From Helicobacteraceae bacterium (GTDB lineage: Bacteria; Campylobacterota; Campylobacteria; Campylobacterales; SZUA-545), in contig JAISMA010000164.1 in the NCBI GenBank assembly GCA_031276985.1, positions 1 through 8,699 on the forward strand: a stretch of 8,699 bases of DNA, in the 5' to 3' direction. Numbering within the stretch: the stretch's first letter is position 1; every line of letters begins with the position of its first letter. The notes under the pieces are model-generated. The model had not been told where the DNA came from. It saw only the letters and a list, made by a program, of their open reading frames with translations, and made no database searches. Position numbers and translations under genes: made by a program. This document shows, one piece after another, positions 5,125-8,699 of this stretch.

Positions 5125-5221
5125 GCGTTTTTTTCGCGGTTTTAATCGCGTTATGGACAATGATAAAACGTTGTTTACAATCGTTTTAATAACGATTTTA
5201 TACGTAGCGTTAAATCGCTAG
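5111..5221 (+). CDS. 36-residue single-pass membrane miniprotein
   Basis: A short open frame filling the only real gap between two array genes. It has ATG at 5111 with GGGG upstream and TAG at 5219-5221. The product has a basic N-terminal half (SKIERFFRGFNRVMDNDK) and one hydrophobic segment (LFTIVLITILYVAL, about residues 21-34) ending in Asn-Arg. It is likely an inner-membrane peptide with a cytoplasmic amphipathic N-terminus. It overlaps the previous gene by 14 bases and ends 14 bases before the next. Roles such as pinholin, superinfection exclusion or membrane anchor are possible but unsupported. I am fairly sure it is a gene because the spacing is otherwise unexplained. Confidence 0.6.
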   Translation: MSKIERFFRGFNRVMDNDKTLFTIVLITILYVALNR

Positions 5222-5235
5222 AAAGGGGCTAAAAA

Positions 5236-5616
5236 ATGAGTAATGAAACGCGCAAAAAAGAGGCGTATTTTAATTCTGGAACTAGGTTCTACTATCCAGA
5301 ATTATGCGCCGCGCTAGAAAAGGGCGAAAACGTGAGCATGTTAATAGCCGACACGATTGAGGGACTACCGATCACCGCTAGGTTCACGGCTGAAGTTAGC
5401 GATAGAGACAATGCGGATTGGCGCACGTGGGACGCTGAAACGCTCTCACAATATGAAGCTGAAGGCGAAGGCGAAGGGCTACACGAGCCGACTTTAGTGA
5501 TTGAGATCGGCGAATTTATTAACGCCAATATCCGCTTGCAAATGGATTTAACGGCGGCGAACGATCTTTATGAATTTTTGGATGCGTGGCTTAAAGCAAA
5601 AGGAGCGCAAAAATGA
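5236..5616 (+). CDS. Acidic small phage protein carrying the array C-terminal motif
   Basis: A 126-residue acidic protein, the longest of the motif-bearing set. The N-terminal part (YFNSGTRFYYPELCAALEKGE) is unlike its neighbours. A central Trp/Asp-rich segment is followed by a Glu-Gly run (EAEGEGEG) encoded by tandem GAAGGC hexamers near 5456-5479. The end has strands (LVIEIGEF, IRLQMDL) and the helix TAANDLYEFLDAWL, matching the shared motif. The ribosome site is AAAGGGG. It overlaps the following gene by ATGA. I do not recognise a function. The hexamer run could vary in length without breaking the frame. Confidence 0.7.
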   Translation: MSNETRKKEAYFNSGTRFYYPELCAALEKGENVSMLIADTIEGLPITARFTAEVSDRDNADWRTWDAETLSQYEAEGEGEGLHEPTLVIEIGEFINANIRLQMDLTAANDLYEFLDAWLKAKGAQK

Positions 5617-6044
5617 CTAAGATTTTACGAGACGCGGCTAACGCGAAAATCGCAAAAGCGGTCGCTGAAAAGCGACTCGACGAGATAAGGGCGCAGATAC
5701 GCGATCAGGATATGAGCGCATCGTTTCATAGCCGCGAATTGCGCTTGGTGTTATATATAAGCAGCACGGGGACGCTTGGGGCGGCTGCAAGTAAGATCGC
5801 AACGCTCAAAGAGAGACTCGATCTGTTTTTGCGACACTTTAGCGAAATCCGCGAATTGCAGGACAAAATCATAAAAGCGGATGCGGCTATTACGCGAGGC
5901 AACCTTAGCGAAAAATTGCAAGAGTTGCGGACTCGGCGGGGTAACAAGCGCAAAGAGTTAAAAGAGTTGGAAACTGAAATCTTGCGCGTTATCGCCGTGC
6001 AAAAATGGCAAAGCAAAAAGAAGCAAAAAGGGATTAAACAATGA
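5613..6044 (+). CDS. Basic coiled-coil protein, unknown function
   Basis: A 143-residue protein dominated by helices: residues 1-33, about 58-100, and 100-135, the last with strong coiled-coil character (ELRTRRGNKRKELKELETEI). The C-terminus is very basic (QSKKKQKGIKQ). A short beta segment (ELRLVLYISS) sits between the first two helices, recalling the strand preceding the helix in the array proteins; any relationship is uncertain. No Cys residues are present. The basic tail could touch nucleic acid (inference). AGGAG upstream of the start; ATGA overlaps on both sides. Confidence 0.65.
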   Translation: MTKILRDAANAKIAKAVAEKRLDEIRAQIRDQDMSASFHSRELRLVLYISSTGTLGAAASKIATLKERLDLFLRHFSEIRELQDKIIKADAAITRGNLSEKLQELRTRRGNKRKELKELETEILRVIAVQKWQSKKKQKGIKQ

Positions 6045-6367
6045 GAATTGCGGACGCTAGGGTAATTTTTGCTAACAATTATCCTAAATTACATGGGCAA
6101 AAAGCGGCGAAACTTTTGGCTATTGAACCGCTGAAAATTCCGGAAGAGCTAAATGACAAATTCCGCGAATACGACGCACGCAACGCTAACCACGAGTATT
6201 ATCCGCTTGCGGCGGGCGAATATCTGCTGTTGGTATTTTTGGGCGATCTGAAAATACCTTTTACAACTTTGAGAAAACGCACTGCCGATAACGAGGATTT
6301 TTATATGTCGAAAATCGGCGATTTTTTCAAAATCGAAATTGAGAAAAAGGATGCAAAAAATGAATGA
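6041..6367 (+). CDS. Hypothetical protein, 108 residues
   Basis: A mixed alpha/beta soluble protein that I do not recognise. Notable parts are an N-terminal helix with KLHGQKAAKLLAIE, a Tyr/Glu stretch, the hydrophobic strand GEYLLLVFLGDLKI, and a Lys/Glu-rich end. It lacks the array C-terminal motif and has no Cys, so a zinc site or iron-sulphur role is unlikely. AAAGGG lies upstream of the start. It overlaps the previous gene by ATGA and the next membrane miniprotein by 8 bases. Confidence 0.65.
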   Translation: MRIADARVIFANNYPKLHGQKAAKLLAIEPLKIPEELNDKFREYDARNANHEYYPLAAGEYLLLVFLGDLKIPFTTLRKRTADNEDFYMSKIGDFFKIEIEKKDAKNE

Positions 6368-6455
6368 AACATTAACGTTTTTTTTAACGTGGGGCGCGAT
6401 ATGCGTATCCGTAATGTATGCGGTCTATTGGATCGTAGAAAGGGAAATCAAATGA
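6360..6455 (+). CDS. 31-residue single-pass membrane miniprotein
   Basis: ATG at 6360 follows AAGG with good spacing, and TGA is at 6453-6455. The product is one hydrophobic segment (TFFLTWGAICVSVMYAVYWIV, about residues 6-26) with a charged end EREIK and almost no N-terminal tail. It bridges the 84-base gap between its neighbours, overlapping the previous gene by 8 bases and the next by ATGA, which is strong contextual support. It probably sits in the inner membrane. Function unknown; small phage membrane proteins include holin-type and exclusion peptides, but nothing here identifies one. Confidence 0.6.
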   Translation: MNETLTFFLTWGAICVSVMYAVYWIVEREIK

Positions 6456-6649
6456 GGCTAAATTATGCCAAAATCGCGCCAAAAACGGCGCAAACTACGG
6501 CGATAATGATCGGGCAGTCCGCTTATGTCGATCTTCGCAAAACCGCGAAAATCGACGCGCAAAAGCGGCAGGACGTATTCGCTACTTTGCGCGATTATCA
6601 ACTCGCAAATTACGGATCGGCGTTTATGCCAAAAAGGGCGATCAAATGA
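6452..6649 (+). CDS. Basic hypothetical protein, 65 residues
   Basis: A small Ala/Lys/Arg-rich protein: an N-terminal segment (RLNYAKIAPKTAQTT), a short strand and a helix (KIDAQKRQDVFATLRDYQLANYG). Not recognised. The ATG at 6452 is chosen because AGAAAGGGA precedes it and it forms an ATGA overlap with the membrane miniprotein; an in-frame ATG at 6389 would lie inside that gene with no ribosome site. The stop overlaps the next start (ATGA). The high positive charge would suit nucleic-acid or protein binding, but this is only a guess. Confidence 0.6.
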   Translation: MRLNYAKIAPKTAQTTAIMIGQSAYVDLRKTAKIDAQKRQDVFATLRDYQLANYGSAFMPKRAIK

Positions 6650-6885
6650 CTACCATTTTCGTGCCTATTAACGAGATCGACAGGCTTATAAATCAGTTTA
6701 TAAGCGACAAGCGGATACCGATTGAGACAATCGCAAAAGCTATCGAATTACGCCGCGAATTAGACGCGCTAAACGCCATATTTGAAGGCGAATTAAAAGC
6801 GATTGATGAAAAAGAACGGCTGGCTAATCGAAAGTATTACGAGCCAATCGTTAATCGCGGAAGCAAGGAGCAACAAAATGATTGA
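6646..6885 (+). CDS. Hypothetical helical protein, 79 residues
   Basis: Mostly helical: EIDRLINQFISDKRI, IETIAKAIELRRELDALNAIFEGELKAIDEKERLA, then a loose polar tail ending QQND. The central helix may form a coiled coil. Not recognised. The start overlaps the previous stop as ATGA and the end overlaps the next gene by 8 bases, as is usual in this operon. No signal peptide or membrane segment. Confidence 0.65.
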   Translation: MTTIFVPINEIDRLINQFISDKRIPIETIAKAIELRRELDALNAIFEGELKAIDEKERLANRKYYEPIVNRGSKEQQND

Positions 6886-7081
6886 CGAAGCCAGAGCAAT
6901 AGGGTGGCTTATGCAAATAGACTGCCAACTTAATAAGATCGCGCTGAAAATAATTGCGGACGATCGTTATCTTAAAGGCGGGTTTATAAGAGAGGCGGCG
7001 GACAGTTTGTCGAGCGCGTTAAAAGAGATTCATGCGGCGTGGGATGCGCTAAGACGTGAAAGCGAAAGGATTAAAAAATGA
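6878..7081 (+). CDS. Hypothetical helical protein, 67 residues
   Basis: A small helical protein (IDEARAIGWLMQIDCQLNKIALKII, then IREAADSLSSALKEIHAAWDALRRESERI). The second half looks like a coiled-coil hairpin. It has a single Cys. The start at 6878 follows AAGGAG at 6865-6870; a frame-compatible ATG at 6803 would lie inside the previous gene and is rejected. The end overlaps the next gene as ATGA. Function unknown. Confidence 0.65.
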   Translation: MIDEARAIGWLMQIDCQLNKIALKIIADDRYLKGGFIREAADSLSSALKEIHAAWDALRRESERIKK

Positions 7082-7416
7082 AAAAGAGGATCACATTAGA
7101 AGGATCGCTATACGTTAGCGATCGGGACTTTGAAGCGGCGACGGACATATTGCGTAAAGCAAAAGACAGCGGCGCGGAGTATTTGACGGGCGATCAACTT
7201 CAAGCTGTGCTTTTAGCATTAAATCCGACGCCTATTATTTCGTTTGCGGTGGAGTGTCCAGACGGCGATAACGATACGTGGCGGTTATTCACGCAAAGCG
7301 TTAATAAGTTTTGGGTTGAAGGAGTAGAACTTGCGCTGAAAAAAAGCGCGAATAAAGATGAGTCCGCCGATGCGAATGAGCAAAAAGAGGGGGGGGAAAA
7401 TGACCGCGATAGTTAG
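7078..7416 (+). CDS. Hypothetical protein, 112 residues, ending in a G tract
   Basis: An alpha/beta protein: strand ITLEGSLYV, helix DRDFEAATDILRKAKDSG, helix DQLQAVLLAL, strand IISFAVECP, then WRLFTQSVNKFWVEGVELAL and a disordered acidic/Lys tail. Not recognised. Its final codons contain two features: a repeat (7354-7381) that recurs at the end of the radical SAM gene, and eight G in a row (7389-7396) that also serve the next gene's ribosome site. The frame of the next gene is one base off, so loss of one G would fuse this protein directly to it. Overlaps: ATGA upstream, 17 bases downstream. Confidence 0.65.
   Translation: MKKRITLEGSLYVSDRDFEAATDILRKAKDSGAEYLTGDQLQAVLLALNPTPIISFAVECPDGDNDTWRLFTQSVNKFWVEGVELALKKSANKDESADANEQKEGGENDRDS
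7354..7381 (+). repeat. Imperfect direct repeat at a gene junction, copy 1
   Basis: Read as AAAG, AT, GAGTCCGCCG, A, TGCGAATGAGC. The same blocks without AT and A make up 8283-8307, so the copies differ only by 3 inserted bases and the frame is kept (both end in codons for Ala-Asn-Glu). The repeats bracket the 7400 and 7572 genes. Confidence 0.8.
7389..7396 (+). repeat. G8 homopolymer in a gene overlap and ribosome site
   Basis: Eight consecutive G, lying in the last codons of the 7078 gene and forming the ribosome site for the ATG at 7400. Tracts of this kind are slippage-prone. Seven G would put the two genes in one frame. The count may also be a sequencing error. Confidence 0.85.
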
Positions 7417-7579
7417 TTATAGCGTAGGAACGTATAGCGGCGAGATCGAAGTATATTACGACGATCCCGACGTTGATGACGGCGAGTTAATCGCCAAAGC
7501 AAAGCGCATTGTATTTCGCAACTCGCCGCGCCCTGCTGGAATGTATGCTGAAAGTTGGAAGGTAAGACGCGATGATTAA
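7400..7579 (+). CDS. Small acidic phage protein, 59 residues
   Basis: A compact protein with a strand-rich start (AIVSYSVGTYSGEIEVYYDD), an acidic turn (PDVDDGE), a helix (LIAKAKRIVFRN) and a polar end rich in Pro, Tyr and Trp. I do not recognise the family. ATG at 7400 is chosen because it follows GAGGGGGGGG; an in-frame ATG at 7358 lies in the upstream repeat and would add 14 basic residues with no better ribosome site. It overlaps the 7078 gene by 17 bases and the radical SAM gene by 8. It is the first gene of the cassette bracketed by the 7354/8283 repeats, so it may act with the radical SAM enzyme (inference). Confidence 0.65.
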   Translation: MTAIVSYSVGTYSGEIEVYYDDPDVDDGELIAKAKRIVFRNSPRPAGMYAESWKVRRDD

Positions 7580-8312
7580 CCCTATCTATAAACCGAAGGG
7601 CGCGGCGGGCGAATATGGCGATTGGGCATTAAATATCTATACGGGTTGTCCGCATAGGTGCTTTTATTGTTACGCGCCCAAAGTCCTGCGAATGGATAAA
7701 GAAACGTTTCACTCTTGCGTCGCGCCACGCGAAGGCATATTCGAGGCGGTTGGCAAACAGCTTTTTAATTGGCGCAAAAGCGGCATAAAAAACCGTTTAA
7801 TATTTTTATGCTTTACGTGCGATCCGTATCCTTTAGGACTCGATTGTAGCGCAACAAGCAAAATAATGGCAATGATAAAGGAGTCTAAAAATAACATTAA
7901 ATTATTAACAAAGAACTTTTATAGCGGAAGGCTAAAAGCAGATTTGACATTCTTTGATAAAAACGATTGCTTTGGCATAACCGACGATTGCGCCAAGCAT
8001 TACGACGAGCTTGATTATATTGGAACAAGATTTGCGCGACGCGAGCTGTTAAAATTCGCAAAGAAAAAGCGGGTGAAAACGTGGATTAGTTTTGAGCCGA
8101 TTTTAAACGTAGAGGTTGCGATTAAAAACGTCGAATTTTACAAAGATTACGCGGATTTAATGGCGTTTGGCGCGCTAAACCACGTTAAATTAGATAAGCC
8201 GATCGATTATACAAACGCCGAAAAAAAGATTATCGCTACATGCGAAAAGCACGGCGTGAAATACTTAATTAAATCCAGCTTGAAAGGAGTCCGCCGTGCG
8301 AATGAGCGATAG
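7572..8312 (+). CDS. Phage radical SAM protein, SPL-like family
   Basis: A 246-residue protein with the radical SAM iron-sulphur motif TGCPHRCFYCYAP: Cys26, Cys30 and Cys33 (CxxxCxxC) bind a 4Fe-4S cluster and SAM to make the deoxyadenosyl radical. Following blocks (FTCDPYPLGLD near residue 82, then KLLTKNF) fit the group related to spore photoproduct lyase (COG1533). TWISFEPIL near 170 would be a later barrel strand. Members of this group occur in phages, but their substrates are mostly unknown; no claim of DNA repair is made. It is shorter than spore photoproduct lyase, which has about 340 residues, but complete as a partial barrel. It looks somewhat richer in A/T than its neighbours, and it lies within a repeat-bracketed segment, consistent with acquisition as a cassette. 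It overlaps the endolysin start by 17 bases. Confidence 0.85.
   Translation: MINPIYKPKGAAGEYGDWALNIYTGCPHRCFYCYAPKVLRMDKETFHSCVAPREGIFEAVGKQLFNWRKSGIKNRLIFLCFTCDPYPLGLDCSATSKIMAMIKESKNNIKLLTKNFYSGRLKADLTFFDKNDCFGITDDCAKHYDELDYIGTRFARRELLKFAKKKRVKTWISFEPILNVEVAIKNVEFYKDYADLMAFGALNHVKLDKPIDYTNAEKKIIATCEKHGVKYLIKSSLKGVRRANER
8283..8290 (+). promoter_or_regulatory. Ribosome binding site of the endolysin
   Basis: AAAGGAGT ends 5 bases before GTG 8296 and 11 bases before ATG 8302. Spacing favours GTG as the start, though ATG cannot be excluded. Confidence 0.65.
8283..8307 (+). repeat. Imperfect direct repeat at a gene junction, copy 2
   Basis: Matches 7354-7381 apart from three missing bases. It covers the last codons of the radical SAM gene, the ribosome site and the start of the endolysin. 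Confidence 0.8.
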
Positions 8313-8699
8313 CGAACTCAAAAAATGCAAAGACCAAATTAAACGCCACGAGGGTTTAGTTTTGGTTGCGTACAAGGATAGCTTGGGCTTTTGGACAATC
8401 GGATACGGTCATTTATGCGATCAGTTAAAGCCTATTAAAACCATTACAAAAGACGGCGCGGACGCGCTGTTTGAAGGCGATTTTAATGCGGCGAGAATGG
8501 ACGCTTATTTGATAATCGCGGACTTAGACGAGTTGAGCGCGGCGCGTCAAGCGGTGATTATAAACATGGCTTTTAATCTTGGATATAAAAAGCTATCGAA
8601 ATTTAATCAAACAATCCGCGCAATTTACGATCGCAATTTTGAACGCGCCGCGAAACAAATGCTGGCGAGCCTTTGGGCGAAGCAGGTTGGCAAACGCGC
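8296..8699 (+). CDS. Endolysin, T4-type lysozyme (GH24), 3' end cut by window
   Basis: A muramidase that cleaves the glycan strands of peptidoglycan at lysis. Numbered from ATG 8302, the catalytic triad of T4 lysozyme is present with exact spacing: Glu17 in RHEG, Asp26 in YKD and Thr32 in WTIGYGH (T4: Glu11, Asp20, Thr32 equivalent Thr26). The C-terminal lobe shows NMAFNLG and the conserved MLASLWAKQVGKR region. About 133 residues are visible of an expected 150-170; the frame is open at the right edge. There is no signal peptide, so a holin would be needed for release. The start codon is GTG 8296 or ATG 8302. It is the last gene seen in the rightward operon, directly after radical SAM, with the start lying in the second junction repeat. 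Confidence 0.92.
   Translation, partial: MRMSDSELKKCKDQIKRHEGLVLVAYKDSLGFWTIGYGHLCDQLKPIKTITKDGADALFEGDFNAARMDAYLIIADLDELSAARQAVIINMAFNLGYKKLSKFNQTIRAIYDRNFERAAKQMLASLWAKQVGKR

Noticed and set aside
5726..6016. Minus-strand frame of 96 codons opposite the 5613 gene
   Set aside because: Antisense shadow of a Lys/Glu-rich coiled-coil gene; Ser/Leu/Arg-rich with no features, and the plus-strand frame fits the operon overlaps.
7857..7880. Third copy of the GGAGTC-type junction repeat inside the radical SAM gene
   Set aside because: Only a short AAAGGAGTC word matches and it lies in mid-gene without a start codon; chance or codon similarity.
7572..8312. Queuosine/deazapurine enzyme (QueE) or true spore photoproduct lyase
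   Set aside because: No other deazapurine pathway gene is present, and the protein is too short and lacks enough specific features to name either reaction.
1..8699. CRISPR array, tRNA genes, insertion sequence or attachment site
   Set aside because: No regularly spaced repeats, cloverleaf, transposase or integrase was found; the repeats seen are isolated pairs.

Overview
The window looks like the repressor/early region of a temperate bacteriophage or prophage, running into its lysis gene. The evidence is a divergent repressor pair, a Rha-type regulator, two further XRE-type regulators, a long run of tiny overlapping genes and a T4-type lysozyme. No integrase, terminase, capsid, tail or replication gene is visible. 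The host cannot be fixed from this sequence. Codon use is rich in GCG, CGC and AAA, and the tetratricopeptide protein has a tail (ACELGDC...) of a kind I associate with Campylobacterota/Helicobacter relatives; that is a guess.

Layout. Positions 1-276 are GC-rich and hold no convincing gene, only short direct and inverted repeats and a doubtful open frame running off the left edge. On the minus strand, 1227-814 encodes a short CI-like repressor, followed 12 bases later by a secreted TPR protein (801-277), probably a passenger gene expressed with the repressor. Positions 1228-1339 form the divergent control region, with three perfect inverted repeats. From 1340 to the right edge every gene is on the plus strand and nearly all touch or overlap, typically by ATGA or an 8-base ATGAnTRA junction. 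The order is: a Cro-position regulator homologous to CI (1340), Rha with an antirepressor-type C-terminus (1624), small coiled-coil proteins (2412, 2600), an XRE regulator (2878), a double-XRE regulator (3221), an array of small proteins sharing a C-terminal motif (3904, 4241, 4566, 4900, 5236), two membrane miniproteins (5111, 6360), further unknown small proteins (5613-7416), a 59-residue protein (7400), a phage radical SAM enzyme (7572) and an endolysin (8296, cut by the window).

How the parts may work together. The left operon would maintain lysogeny and express the TPR protein. The right operon would be opened when CI is removed. CI has no visible S24 self-cleavage domain, so induction may depend on an antirepressor, for which the Rha/ANT protein is the natural candidate.

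Most notable signals: (i) two two-gene cassettes, 4241-4907 and 7400-8312, each bracketed by short direct repeats placed exactly at gene junctions, suggesting modular insertion or duplication; (ii) a family of short, divergent paralogues in tandem; (iii) a G8 tract at 7389-7396 in which loss of one G would fuse two adjacent genes; (iv) a regulator built from two tandem XRE domains; and (v) two CI-family proteins facing each other across the switch.
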